64,000 bases of DNA from Microbulbifer sp. A4B17 (GTDB taxonomy: Bacteria > Pseudomonadota > Gammaproteobacteria > Pseudomonadales > Cellvibrionaceae): the NCBI RefSeq assembly GCF_003076275.1, contig NZ_CP029064.1, forward strand, positions 3,824,001 through 3,888,000, given 5' to 3'. The notes under the pieces were generated by a model. That model made no database searches. It was given only the letters and a program-made list of their open reading frames with translations, and was not told the DNA's origin. How positions within the stretch are numbered: position 1 is the stretch's first letter; each line of letters begins with the position of its first letter. Below are positions 46,800 to 55,575 of this stretch, in pieces. The translations under genes were made by a program, and so were the position numbers.

Positions 46800-49001
46800 T
46801 TAGTGGTGCACGTCTTTCCAGTATTCGCGGTTCAGCAACCAGGCGAAGATAAAGAACACAAAAATAAATGCCAGCACATAGAAGCCAATACGTTTGCGAT
46901 CCTCAGCCATCGGCTCAGCAATGTACTCCATAAAGTTGACGAGGTCATACATAGCCCCATCAAATTCTTCTGGAGTCATAGAGCCTTTCACCTTGCCTAC
47001 CTCCAGGCTACCACAAGCAGCATCCATAATCGGGTTACCCAGCTCATCCCGGACAATTTTTCCGTGATCACGCTTGGGTCCGGGGGCACATTCCTGCAAA
47101 CCCTGCAGTTCCATCAGGACATGAGGCATGGCCACGCTGGGGAATACCTTGTTATTAACCCCAGTTGCACGACTGTCGTCCTTATAAAAGCTGCGGAGGT
47201 AAGTGTAGAGCCATTCCGGTGAGCGAGAACGAGCAACCAGCGTCAGGTCCGGCGGCGCGGCGCCGAACCATACTTTGGAGTCATCTGGACGCATGGAGAT
47301 CGCCATCAGGCTGCCGATCTTGTCGTCACCCAAAACCAGATTCTCCATCATCAACTCAACCGGGATATCCAGGTCAGTGGCCACACGCTCCCAACGGGAG
47401 TAATTGGCACTGTGACAACCCATGCAGTAGTTGACGAAGTACTTGGCACCGCGCTGCAGGGACGGTTTGTCCCGCAGGTCGATGTTGATGTGATCCAGCT
47501 CCACCTCAGATTCTGCACCTACCGCTTTAATCGGGATAAAGGTCAGCAGGCCAACAACGATAATACCGATAAACAGGATGCCGAAAGTTTTACCGCCAGA
47601 CGGGCTGGTTACACGCTCGGGCTCAGGGTAGACCTCATCACGATTGGTAATCCAAGGCAGCAAAGTAAAGAAGGCAGCGAGCAGCAGAGTTACAACCACC
47701 ATGAAAGTATTCACAGAGTAATTAGCTACCGCCATCCACAGGAACAGCACGCCGAAGATGACACAAACAGCCCAGGAGCCAATGCCTTTCTTACTCTTCG
47801 GATTCGTCCAAACCGGCATGGTCAGGAAGAAGGCAAAGTAGAACAGGGTCGCTACCTGAGACAGGAAGTTGCGATCCGGGGTCGGAGATTTAACGCCCAG
47901 ATAGCCAAGGATAATAAATACTGCAGCAAACAGAAGCAGCAAGCCCTTCGGCAACCAACCCTTGTAGCGGATCGAGCGAACCGGGCTCTTGTCCAGCCAA
48001 GGCAGCACAAACAGGATCGCAATAGCGGCACCCATGGCTACCAAGCCAAGGAATTTCGCAGTAAGCGGACCGATATCCATAGTAACCGCACGCAGGATTG
48101 CGTAGAACGGCGTAAAGTACCAAACCGGTGCAATATGAGGTGGTGTCTTCAGCGGGTTCGCTTCTTCGAAGTTAGCGTGCTCCAGGAAAAAGCCGCCCAT
48201 CTCCGGGAAGAAAAACACCACGGTAGCGAAGATAAACAGGAATACCGCGATACCTACCAGGTCGTGAACAGAATAGTAGGGGTGGAAAGGTATGCCGTCT
48301 TTGGGGATACCATTCTCATCCTTGTTCTTCTTGATCTCGATACCATCCGGGTTGTTGGAGCCCACTTCATGCAATGCCAGGATATGAAGAACTACCAGCA
48401 GCACCAATACCAGCGGCAGCGCAATGACGTGCAGGGAGAAGAAGCGGGTCAGGGTAATACCGGAAATCAGGTAATCACCGCGAATCCACTCAACCAGACT
48501 GTCACCAATGCCGGGAATCGCTCCAAACAGGGAAACAATCACCTGGGCGCCCCAGTAGGACATCTGGCCCCAGGGCAGCACATAGCCCATAAAGGCTTCT
48601 GCCATCAGCACCAGATAGATACACATGCCGAAGATCCACACCAGCTCGCGAGGCGGCTTATAAGAGCCGTACATCAGACCGCGGAACATATGCAGATACA
48701 CCACTACGAAGAAGGCGGACGCACCTGTCGAGTGGAGATAGCGTATCAACCAACCCCATTCCACATCGCGCATGATGTACTCAACTGAGGCAAATGCCTC
48801 CTCGGCGGAGGGGTTGTAGCTCATAACGAGCCAAATACCGGTTAACAGCTGGTTAACCAGCACCAGCAGGGAGAAAACACCAAAGAAATACCACAGGTTA
48901 AAGTTTTTGGGCGCGTAGTACTTGCCCATGTGCTTATCCCAGGCCTGATAGATTGGCAGTCGCTGATCTACCCAATCACCGAAATTTACAAGCCATTTCA
49001 T
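46800..49001 (-). CDS. Fused cytochrome b - cytochrome c1 of the bc1 complex
   Basis: One open frame of 733 residues encodes two subunits of ubiquinol-cytochrome c reductase. Residues 1-400 are cytochrome b: haem ligands H90, H104, H191 and H206, GYVLPWGQMSYWG, and PVWY (292-295) at the Qo site. Two additional membrane segments (about 408-425 and 432-450) follow. A signal-peptide-like helix (about 472-491) ends AVGA/ES near 497. Cytochrome c1 then carries CMGCH (526-530), the axial Met probably in VAMPHV, and a C-terminal anchor helix before WKDVHH. In most gammaproteobacteria petB and petC are separate; a b-c1 polyprotein cleaved by signal peptidase is known from Bradyrhizobium (fbcH). No stop or frameshift is seen at the joint. 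It overlaps petA by 4 bp. Confidence 0.93.
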   Translation of the reverse strand: MKWLVNFGDWVDQRLPIYQAWDKHMGKYYAPKNFNLWYFFGVFSLLVLVNQLLTGIWLVMSYNPSAEEAFASVEYIMRDVEWGWLIRYLHSTGASAFFVVVYLHMFRGLMYGSYKPPRELVWIFGMCIYLVLMAEAFMGYVLPWGQMSYWGAQVIVSLFGAIPGIGDSLVEWIRGDYLISGITLTRFFSLHVIALPLVLVLLVVLHILALHEVGSNNPDGIEIKKNKDENGIPKDGIPFHPYYSVHDLVGIAVFLFIFATVVFFFPEMGGFFLEHANFEEANPLKTPPHIAPVWYFTPFYAILRAVTMDIGPLTAKFLGLVAMGAAIAILFVLPWLDKSPVRSIRYKGWLPKGLLLLFAAVFIILGYLGVKSPTPDRNFLSQVATLFYFAFFLTMPVWTNPKSKKGIGSWAVCVIFGVLFLWMAVANYSVNTFMVVVTLLLAAFFTLLPWITNRDEVYPEPERVTSPSGGKTFGILFIGIIVVGLLTFIPIKAVGAESEVELDHINIDLRDKPSLQRGAKYFVNYCMGCHSANYSRWERVATDLDIPVELMMENLVLGDDKIGSLMAISMRPDDSKVWFGAAPPDLTLVARSRSPEWLYTYLRSFYKDDSRATGVNNKVFPSVAMPHVLMELQGLQECAPGPKRDHGKIVRDELGNPIMDAACGSLEVGKVKGSMTPEEFDGAMYDLVNFMEYIAEPMAEDRKRIGFYVLAFIFVFFIFAWLLNREYWKDVHH

Positions 49002-49597
49002 GCGGTGCCCTCCTGGTCTACGCCAATCACGATTACATCGTCGTTCTCATAGGAATAAGGCGGCACCTCCAGGTTGGTAGGCGCGGGAACACCGGTGTAA
49101 ACACGGCCAGCCATATCGTACTTGGAACCGTGACAAGGGCAGAAGAAGCCACCCATCCACTCATCGCCGCCCAGGTCGGCGGCACCTACTTCCGGACGGT
49201 ACATAGGCGCGCAGCCCAGGTGTGTACACAGGCCAACCAATACCAGAAGTTGTGGTTTGATGGAGCGATTTTCCGGATCTACATAAGCCGGCTGAATGGA
49301 TTCCTCGGAGTTGGGGTCGCGCAGTTGAGGCTCCACTTTCTCCAGGTCTTGCAATATTTCGTCGGTACGGCGCACAACATAGACCGGCTTGCCGCGCCAC
49401 TCTACGGTGACCATCTGGCCCGGTTCAATTTTGCTAATGTTGTACTTAACCGGAGCTCCAGCAGCTTTCGCCTTGGCACTCGGCTTCCAGGAAGCGACGA
49501 AGGGAACGGCAACCCCCACCGCACCCGCGCCACCAACAACTGAGGTGGCAGCGGTTAGAAAACGGCGCCGTCCTACATTTACACCGTCATCACTCAT
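48998..49597 (-). CDS. petA: Rieske iron-sulfur protein of the bc1 complex
   Basis: This subunit takes electrons from ubiquinol to cytochrome c1. The 199-residue protein has a Tat-type N-terminus (GRRRFLTAATSVVGG) with a membrane anchor. The 2Fe-2S cluster motifs are CTHLGC (near 128-133) and CPCHGSKYD (near 153-161). Its stop overlaps the start of the cytochrome b-c1 gene, so the complex is encoded by two genes. Confidence 0.96.
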   Translation of the reverse strand: MSDDGVNVGRRRFLTAATSVVGGAGAVGVAVPFVASWKPSAKAKAAGAPVKYNISKIEPGQMVTVEWRGKPVYVVRRTDEILQDLEKVEPQLRDPNSEESIQPAYVDPENRSIKPQLLVLVGLCTHLGCAPMYRPEVGAADLGGDEWMGGFFCPCHGSKYDMAGRVYTGVPAPTNLEVPPYSYENDDVIVIGVDQEGTA

Positions 49598-49899
49598 GAC
49601 GTAGTTCTCCCATCACAGCGACCCCGATAGCCCGGAGATTCGCTGGCCCAAACCCAAAAAGTCTTGAAAGAAGTCCCGCCCCGGCAGATTGCCCGCGCGA
49701 ATAAACCCCACAAATCAAGCGGATACAAATCGGCGCAATGTTAAAGAAAATGCCAATTTGATACAAGGCAATGCTATGGGGAACGTCGGGAATCACGCGG
49801 CGAAAGCGCGATTAATCCAGCAAAAGTCATAAGAGCGCTGAATAACCACAGATACGGGAATATAAAAAAGCCCGGCAAAAGCCGGGCCAAAAAGAAAGC
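49598..49899. other. rpsI-petA intergenic region
   Basis: This 302-bp spacer contains the rpsI terminator at 49864-49893 and should contain the petA promoter. AT-rich sequence lies near 49735-49775, but no single promoter stands out. The open frame at 49590-49796 is not credible as a gene. Confidence 0.6.
49864..49893 (-). terminator. Terminator of rplM-rpsI
   Basis: GCCCGGC (49870-49876) pairs with GCCGGGC (49881-49887) around AAAA. The A-run at 49864-49869 is the T-run on the minus strand. Confidence 0.88.
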
Positions 49900-50292
49900 T
49901 TAACGCTTGGAGAACTGCGGCTTCTTACGCGCTTTGCGCAGACCCACTTTCTTACGCTCAACCTCACGGGCGTCGCGGGTAACATAACCAGCGGCGCGCA
50001 GCGGTTGACGCAGCGCTTCGTCGTACTGTATCAGGGCACGGGTCAGGCCGTGACGGATAGCACCCGCCTGACCAAAGGAACCGCCACCTTTAACAGTAAC
50101 AGTGATGTCGAATTTCTCGACCATTTCAACCTTTTCCAGCGGCTGGCGCACGATCATGCGAGCCACTTCACGGCCGAAGTATTCGTCCAGAGTGCGACCG
50201 TTTACGGTGATCTTACCTTCGCCTGCTGTGAGGAATACACGAGCAGTAGAGGTTTTGCGGCGGCCGGTACCGTAGTATTGAGTAGTTGCCAT
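49900..50292 (-). CDS. rpsI: Ribosomal protein S9
   Basis: This 130-residue small-subunit protein has a C-terminal tail that reaches the P-site t[19 protein letters not shown] lies at the N-terminus, [19 protein letters not shown] lies near 69-87, and the basic end is RKKPQFSKR. It starts 15 bp after rplM. Confidence 0.98.
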   Translation of the reverse strand: MATTQYYGTGRRKTSTARVFLTAGEGKITVNGRTLDEYFGREVARMIVRQPLEKVEMVEKFDITVTVKGGGSFGQAGAIRHGLTRALIQYDEALRQPLRAAGYVTRDAREVERKKVGLRKARKKPQFSKR

Positions 50293-50307
50293 CAGATTTA
50301 TTCCCGT

Positions 50308-50736
50308 TTAGATCGCCAGTTCAATCGGCTGTTGAGCCACATGAGGATGTTCACTGCCGCTGTATACTTTCAGCTTCTTGAACATGGCACGACCCAAAGG
50401 ACCTTTCGGCAGCATGCCTTTAACGGCGCTTTGAACGGTGCGCTCGGGCGCTTTTTCGATCAGCTTTTCGAAGCTGATGGATTTAAGACCACCGGGGTAG
50501 CCGGAGTGGCTGTGGTAGATCTTGTCTTTGGCCTTATTACCGGTCACGCGAACCTTTTCAGCATTGATTACAATGATGTAATCGCCAGTGTCCACGTGGG
50601 GCGTGTATTCAGGCTTGTGCTTGCCGCGCAGGCGGGTTGCGATCTCGGCAGCAATACGGCCGAGGGTCTTGTCCGCAGCGTCAACAATATACCAGTCGCG
50701 TTTTACCGCCTCTGGCTTGGCACTGTAAGTCTTCAT
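50308..50736 (-). CDS. rplM: Ribosomal protein L13
   Basis: This 142-residue early-assembly 50S protein has [19 protein letters not shown] (near 16-34), [17 protein letters not shown] and the conserved [20 protein letters not shown] (near 108-127). It is the first gene of the rplM-rpsI operon, with a good promoter about 60 bp upstream. Confidence 0.98.
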   Translation of the reverse strand: MKTYSAKPEAVKRDWYIVDAADKTLGRIAAEIATRLRGKHKPEYTPHVDTGDYIIVINAEKVRVTGNKAKDKIYHSHSGYPGGLKSISFEKLIEKAPERTVQSAVKGMLPKGPLGRAMFKKLKVYSGSEHPHVAQQPIELAI

Positions 50737-50795
50737 GTTATAAACACCTGTAATATGACCCCCAGAATTAGGGGCCGTCCCACAAAAGAGCGCGG

Positions 50796-50824
50796 ATAGT
50801 ACAAAAGGAGTGTATGCTTTTCAA
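50796..50824 (-). promoter_or_regulatory. Promoter of rplM-rpsI
   Basis: On the minus strand TTGAAA (50824-50819), a 17-bp spacer and TACTAT (50801-50796) match sigma-70 elements. The transcript would have a leader of about 50 bases. The leader contains a GGCCCC/GGGGGTC stem (50758-50778) that could serve autogenous control by L13. Confidence 0.65.
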
Positions 50825-50850
50825 GCGGAATTTACCCCGACTCGACAGAC

Positions 50851-51975
50851 TTATTCGGGGCGGTGGGGCCGCTCCAGATATTCGCGGGACTGCATCTCCA
50901 AAAGCCGACTCACCGTGCGCTCAAACTCAAACTTAAGATTCCGGCCGACGTACAGTTCCTCAGCTGGGACTTCCGCAGAAATCACCAACTTCACGCACCG
51001 GTCGTAAAATTCATCCACCAAATTAATGAAGCGACGCGCCTGGGCATCCATACGCTCATCAAACTTGGCCACCGACCCCAGAAGCACCGTATGGAACTCC
51101 CTTGCCAGCTCGATATAGTCATTTTGCGATCGCGGCCCATCGCACAGATCCACAAAATCAAACCAAGCAACATCATCCGCTACTTTCAGGGCTCGAATTG
51201 GGCGCCCCTCCACTTGCAGCTGAACCTCGCTACGAGCTTCGCAGCCGCTGACACTCAGCTGTGAAAAACTCTGCTCCAGACTGCTATCCGCCTCAGGCCC
51301 CAGCGGAGAATGATATAACTCCAATATCTCCAGGGTACGCAGCCGGTAATCGGTACCGCTATCGACATTGACCACCTTGGTGTATTTCTCCAGCAGATCG
51401 ATGGCCGGAAGAAACCGCACCCTCTGCAACCCATCCTTATATAAGCCTTTGGGCACAATATTCGAGGTCGCCACCAGGGCCACCCCCCGGCGGAACAACG
51501 CATCCAACAGACCGGCCAATATCATGGCATCGGCAATATCTGAGACGAAAAACTCATCAAAGCAGAGCACCCGAGCACGACGGGCAATCTTATCTGCCAC
51601 CTTCTCCAACGGATTCTTCTCCCCAGCGTACTCCTTTAGGTCCTGGTGAACCCGCCGCATAAAGCGATGAAAATGAGTGCGCTGTTTTTCCGCGAACGGC
51701 AGAGACTCGAAAAATGCATCCATTAAGTAGGTTTTTCCGCGACCTACCCCACCCCAAAAGTAGAGACCCTTCTCAGGCTCAGTAGCACCACTGCGAAAGC
51801 GGGACAAAAAACTGACGATGGCACCGCGCTCAGACCGGGCCACCAGGCGCCGATGAAGATCCTGCAACTCCTCAACCGCCTGACGCTGGGATTGATCCTC
51901 AACAAAGTCAGGGCGCTGAAGATCGCTCTCATAACGCTCAAGAGGGGAAGAAAATAGTGGTTTGGCGGGCAACAT
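50851..51975 (-). CDS. zapE: AFG1-family ATPase, cell division protein ZapE
   Basis: ZapE binds FtsZ in an ATP-dependent way and acts on the Z ring under stress. The 374-residue AAA+-like protein has Walker A GGVGRGKTYLMD (near 75-86) and Walker B VLCFDEFFVSDIADAM (near 136-151). VATSNIVPKGLYKDGLQR (near 168-185) is typical of the family. It lies upstream of rplM on the same strand. In Pseudomonas the order is similar. Confidence 0.92.
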   Translation of the reverse strand: MLPAKPLFSSPLERYESDLQRPDFVEDQSQRQAVEELQDLHRRLVARSERGAIVSFLSRFRSGATEPEKGLYFWGGVGRGKTYLMDAFFESLPFAEKQRTHFHRFMRRVHQDLKEYAGEKNPLEKVADKIARRARVLCFDEFFVSDIADAMILAGLLDALFRRGVALVATSNIVPKGLYKDGLQRVRFLPAIDLLEKYTKVVNVDSGTDYRLRTLEILELYHSPLGPEADSSLEQSFSQLSVSGCEARSEVQLQVEGRPIRALKVADDVAWFDFVDLCDGPRSQNDYIELAREFHTVLLGSVAKFDERMDAQARRFINLVDEFYDRCVKLVISAEVPAEELYVGRNLKFEFERTVSRLLEMQSREYLERPHRPE

Positions 51976-52326
51976 AGAGGAAAATTTCTTCGACTACTGA
52001 ATAACTGGCGCGCACTCTATCAAATTCAACCAATCTGCGCATGACCACAGAGCAACGGAGTTGGCACCCTTTACAACAATGTAACCGCCCGAAATAGCCA
52101 GCCCTCCCCACAAACTGGAACCAGGCACCAACCATTCTGTCGCAATTGACCGACAACATTAATTGTCAGCGTAATAATCGCGTATACTGGCCACTCTATT
52201 ATGAGAGCCAATAGTCACGTAACAGGGGCTACCCATAGTGCAGAAGCCAGCATAGCCAGACTGAGGCTGCTTCACCTCCCCTGCGAGGTAATCTGTACAA
52301 TAAAAAGTAAGTTGAGGAGGTAGTAA
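51976..52326. other. zapE-zapG divergent intergenic region
   Basis: No gene is seen in this 351-bp spacer. A TATACT hexamer at 52183-52188 could be a -10 for zapG, but no good -35 lies at the right distance. An imperfect palindrome GACAA...TTGTC (52152-52167) overlaps the region and could be an operator. GGAGG at 52315-52319 is the zapG ribosome-binding site. Confidence 0.5.
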
Positions 52327-52767
52327 GTGCACTCTACATCGGTATTAATTCTAGTTGGCGTCCTCGGTATGACACTGGGTGCATTCCTCGCATTCCTTGC
52401 TGTGCGTGGGCGTACCAGTGTGGAGCGCTCAGAAGAGCTGGAACAAAGACTCCGCGAGGCCAACAACAAACTGGAAGACTTCCAGCTGCAGGTTAACGAC
52501 CATTTTGACCAGACGTCACAACTTGTTCACAACCTCACCGAAAGCTATAAAGAAGTTCACGAGTATCTATCCAACAGCGCCCTGCGCCTATCCAGCCAGG
52601 ATATCGGTCGCCAGATGCTGAAAGCTGGCAGTGGAAAGTTGAAAGACAACGATGAGAAGCTCCAGGATATAGAGCCCCCTCGTGATTGGGCCCCCAAAGA
52701 GCCTGGCGCCAAGGGCACCCTTGCCGAAGACTATGGGCTCGAAAAGGAAGCTCACGAGAGCAGCTAG
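52327..52767 (+). CDS. zapG: YhcB/ZapG family division-associated protein
   Basis: The 146-residue DUF1043 protein has one N-terminal membrane helix (about 5-24). A coiled coil (about 30-70) follows, with ELEQRLREANNKLEDFQLQV and then HFDQTSQLVHNLTESYKEVHEYL in parts. The tail is disordered and acidic. YhcB/ZapG interacts with divisome and elongation proteins. A GTG start with GAGGAGG upstream is clear. Its position beside zapE and the rplM-rpsI operon is usual for gammaproteobacteria. Confidence 0.9.
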   Translation: MHSTSVLILVGVLGMTLGAFLAFLAVRGRTSVERSEELEQRLREANNKLEDFQLQVNDHFDQTSQLVHNLTESYKEVHEYLSNSALRLSSQDIGRQMLKAGSGKLKDNDEKLQDIEPPRDWAPKEPGAKGTLAEDYGLEKEAHESS

Positions 52768-52817
52768 AGGGTGAGAAAACCTCGCGCGACAGTAAAGTAG
52801 ATGCAGTTTCCAGAATT

Positions 52818-52847
52818 AAAAAAGGCGGGTAATTACCCGCCTTTTTT
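52818..52847. terminator. Bidirectional terminator between zapG and sat
   Basis: GGCGGGT (52824-52830) pairs with ACCCGCC (52835-52841) around AATT, with six A before and six T after. It serves both convergent genes. Confidence 0.92.
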
Positions 52848-52856
52848 AATCGACAC

Positions 52857-54047
52857 TTACAGACTCTGATAGTAATCCATCAAAATCTGTGCAACTTCAG
52901 GACGGGAAAACTCTGGGGGCGGTGCGATACCATCACCCAACATTTCACGAACTTTGGTCCCCGAGAGCAGAATAAAGTCTTCTTTAGTGTGATCGGGAAC
53001 ATCACGCATCATCACCACCTTATTCAGCTTCTTTGAATAAGCGGTGTGGTCTGCACGGAAAATTTCAATCTCAAGAGCACCTTCAGGAACCTTCTCATCA
53101 AAGATTGTCTGCGCATCAAAAGCACCATAGTAGTCGCCAACACCGGCGTGATCGCGACCAACAATCAGGTGGCTACAGCCACAGTTCTGGCGGAATACCG
53201 CATGCAGTACCGCTTCACGCGGGCCGGCATACAACATATCGAAGCCATATCCGGTAACCATCACAGTATTCGCCGGGAAGTACAATTCCACCATCTTGCG
53301 AATCGAGGCATCACGCACCGGAGCGGGAATATCGCCCGGCTTGAGCTGACCGAGCAGCATGTGAATCAAAACACCATCTGCTTCTACGCCATCCAGAGCC
53401 ATCTTACACAGCTCTTCGTGCGCACGGTGCATCGGGTTGCGAGTCTGGAAAGCCACAACCTTATTCCAGCCGCGCTCTTTAAATTCATTCCGAATCTCGA
53501 CCGCAGTGCGGAAGGTATCCGGGAAGTCGTTCTGGAAGTAACTGAAGTTCAGCACTTCGATCGGACCTGAAACCAGGGTTCGACCAGCAGATTTGAAAGT
53601 TGCTACACCAGGATGCTTTTCATCCAATGTACCAAATACCTGCTCAGCCATAATATCCATCTGCTCTTCAGAGATGGTTTCAATCGCCTCAACATCCATA
53701 ACGGCGAGAACAGGGTTGCCCTCTACGTTCGGGTCACGCAGAGCAATACGGGAAGCACCGTCAATTTCACTGGCATCTTTGATGACATTGACAACGGGTA
53801 CCGGCCAAAACAAACCATCTACCGTACGCAGGGTTTTAGCTACGCTCATGGCATCAGCCAGGTTCATATAGCCGTGCAACGGATTAAAGTACCCCGCCCC
53901 AAGCATCACCGCATTAGCGGCGGCAGCAGAACTGACCACGATTGACGGCAGAGACTCTGCTTCGTGCATCAGCTCGTGATGCCTTTCACTGTCATATACA
54001 AAGCGTGGCTGTAGCTCAACACTGCCATGGGGGCGAACTAGGGACAT
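52857..54047 (-). CDS. sat: Sulfate adenylyltransferase, monomeric/homo-oligomeric type (ATP sulfurylase)
   Basis: The enzyme makes adenosine 5'-phosphosulfate from ATP and sulfate. The 396-residue protein is the Sat/MET3 type, not the GTPase-coupled CysDN. It has the sulfate/ATP site FQTRNPMHRAHEELC (near 196-210), LLGQLKPGDIP and the HxxH-like second site LIVGRDHAGVGDYYGAFDAQ in two parts (near 290-308). No APS kinase domain or reductase gene is adjacent. From memory, cysD-cysN lie at the equivalent place in Pseudomonas aeruginosa. Confidence 0.93.
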   Translation of the reverse strand: MSLVRPHGSVELQPRFVYDSERHHELMHEAESLPSIVVSSAAAANAVMLGAGYFNPLHGYMNLADAMSVAKTLRTVDGLFWPVPVVNVIKDASEIDGASRIALRDPNVEGNPVLAVMDVEAIETISEEQMDIMAEQVFGTLDEKHPGVATFKSAGRTLVSGPIEVLNFSYFQNDFPDTFRTAVEIRNEFKERGWNKVVAFQTRNPMHRAHEELCKMALDGVEADGVLIHMLLGQLKPGDIPAPVRDASIRKMVELYFPANTVMVTGYGFDMLYAGPREAVLHAVFRQNCGCSHLIVGRDHAGVGDYYGAFDAQTIFDEKVPEGALEIEIFRADHTAYSKKLNKVVMMRDVPDHTKEDFILLSGTKVREMLGDGIAPPPEFSRPEVAQILMDYYQSL

Positions 54048-54412
54048 TTAGGTCTCCAAATACAGTAGTTACCGGTTAGTCTTAAATTTTCGATTGGCCA
54101 TTATACGCATCTATCGCATATGACCAATGTCAATGGGATACAGAGGGCATATTATACTCATCAAATGCGCCTCCCCCTGAGTGCTTTCTCAATTCTCCAG
54201 CCCCCCCAAACACAAAGCGAGCCCATCCAGGGAAGAGGAATCACTATAAGAAATAACCCCAGGCCCAGGGACCCTACAAAATATGCCAAACTCCGCGGCC
54301 ACACCGTGATAAAAGCTCGTAGTAAATGAAGCAACAATTTCCTCTATCCAGCGCTATATGCAGCGATTCCACCTGAAGACGTGTGTATAATCAGCGCAAA
54401 GAGGAGTCACGA
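54048..54412. other. sat-degS divergent intergenic region
   Basis: No gene is seen in these 365 bp. A perfect TATAAT at 54386-54391 lies just before the degS ribosome-binding site (GAGGAG at 54401-54406), but its -35 position is weak. The remainder is unremarkable. Confidence 0.55.
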
Positions 54413-55555
54413 GTGTCCCAGAACCGATTTCTACAAGATTGGGCCCTACCCGCCCTGATAGGCCTTGCCATGGCCGCCCTGCTCTTGGTTATATTCCCAC
54501 AACTGCGTGGCGTCGCCCCCAAAGCCAATGGAAATAATGTCCAGGGCCCGGTTTCCTACGCCCACGCCGTGAATATGGCTGGGCCCGCTGTAGTCAATAT
54601 CTACACCCGCATGGCCATGCCTCAGCGCCAACATCCCCTGTTTAACGACCCCCTTTTTAGGCGTTTATTCGACAACATGGATGTCCCGCAAAGACAGAGG
54701 ATGCAATCTAACCTTGGGTCAGGGGTCATCGCCAGCGACAATGGTTATATTTTAACTAACCATCACGTGGTCGATCAGGCAGATGCTATCGTTATTCTTT
54801 TGGCCGATGGAAGGGAAGCACAGGCCAAGCTTGTAGGAAGCGATGCAGATTTTGATCTGGCCGTTCTCAAAATTGACCTCGACGGCCTGACTTCCATCTC
54901 TGTAGGCGAACCCGACAGGGCTCAGGTAGGTGACGTCGTACTGGCAATTGGCAACCCATTTGGAGTCGGACAAACCGTTACCCAGGGTATAATCAGCGCA
55001 AAAGGTCGCCACCTCGAGAACTCTGGTACCGGTAGCTACCTGCAGAACTTTCTGCAAACTGATGCTGCGGTCAATCCAGGAAACTCCGGCGGTGCTCTGG
55101 TTGACTCACGCGGACGCCTGCTCGGCATTAACACATCAATCCTCAATCAATCCGGCTATTCCGGCGGCATCAGCTTCGCTATTCCCGCCAATATCGCCTT
55201 TAAGGTAATGCAGGATATTATTGCTTACGGCCGCGTCGTACCCGGCTGGCTGGGTATTGAAGCTCGCGGCATCAGCCCTCAAATGGCCAAGGAGTTCAAT
55301 TTAAACTCTACTGGCGGCGTAATGGTAACAGCCATTTACAATGAAGGTCCCGCTCACATTGCCGGCCTCAAGCCAGGAGATGTCATTACACATATCGATG
55401 GCCTGCCCATCGGCGATGGCAAGCAAGGGGAGGCAACCATGGCCACCCTTCGCCCTGGCGACACTATCTCCATTACCTTTATTCGTAATGGAGCGTCCCA
55501 CACTGTTGAAGCAACTGTTTCAGAAGAGCCCCAGACAAAGACAACAATAGAATAA
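54413..55555 (+). CDS. degS: Periplasmic envelope-stress protease, DegS/AlgW type
   Basis: The 380-residue trypsin-like protease has one membrane anchor (about 9-30) and a single C-terminal PDZ domain (about 270-370). This marks it as DegS/AlgW rather than soluble two-PDZ DegP. The triad is His in TNHHVVD (near 118), Asp in DFDLAVLKID (near 148) and Ser in NPGNSGGAL (near 225). DegS starts the cleavage of the anti-sigma factor RseA/MucA. I chose GTG 54413, with GAGGAG six bases upstream, over GTG 54383. AlgW sits near hisD-hisG-murA in Pseudomonas too, supporting the call. Confidence 0.92.
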   Translation: MSQNRFLQDWALPALIGLAMAALLLVIFPQLRGVAPKANGNNVQGPVSYAHAVNMAGPAVVNIYTRMAMPQRQHPLFNDPLFRRLFDNMDVPQRQRMQSNLGSGVIASDNGYILTNHHVVDQADAIVILLADGREAQAKLVGSDADFDLAVLKIDLDGLTSISVGEPDRAQVGDVVLAIGNPFGVGQTVTQGIISAKGRHLENSGTGSYLQNFLQTDAAVNPGNSGGALVDSRGRLLGINTSILNQSGYSGGISFAIPANIAFKVMQDIIAYGRVVPGWLGIEARGISPQMAKEFNLNSTGGVMVTAIYNEGPAHIAGLKPGDVITHIDGLPIGDGKQGEATMATLRPGDTISITFIRNGASHTVEATVSEEPQTKTTIE

Positions 55556-55575
55556 ATCCTTAAGGAGAAGTCTCT

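Noticed and set aside
47412..48788. Plus-strand open frame of 458 codons opposite cytochrome b-c1
   Set aside because: Composition (Gln, His, Arg rich) and lack of any motif are typical of the antisense of a membrane-protein gene. The minus-strand gene is unmistakable.
50005..50799. Plus-strand open frame of 264 codons opposite rpsI and rplM
   Set aside because: Antisense to two ribosomal protein genes and their promoter; no recognisable domain.
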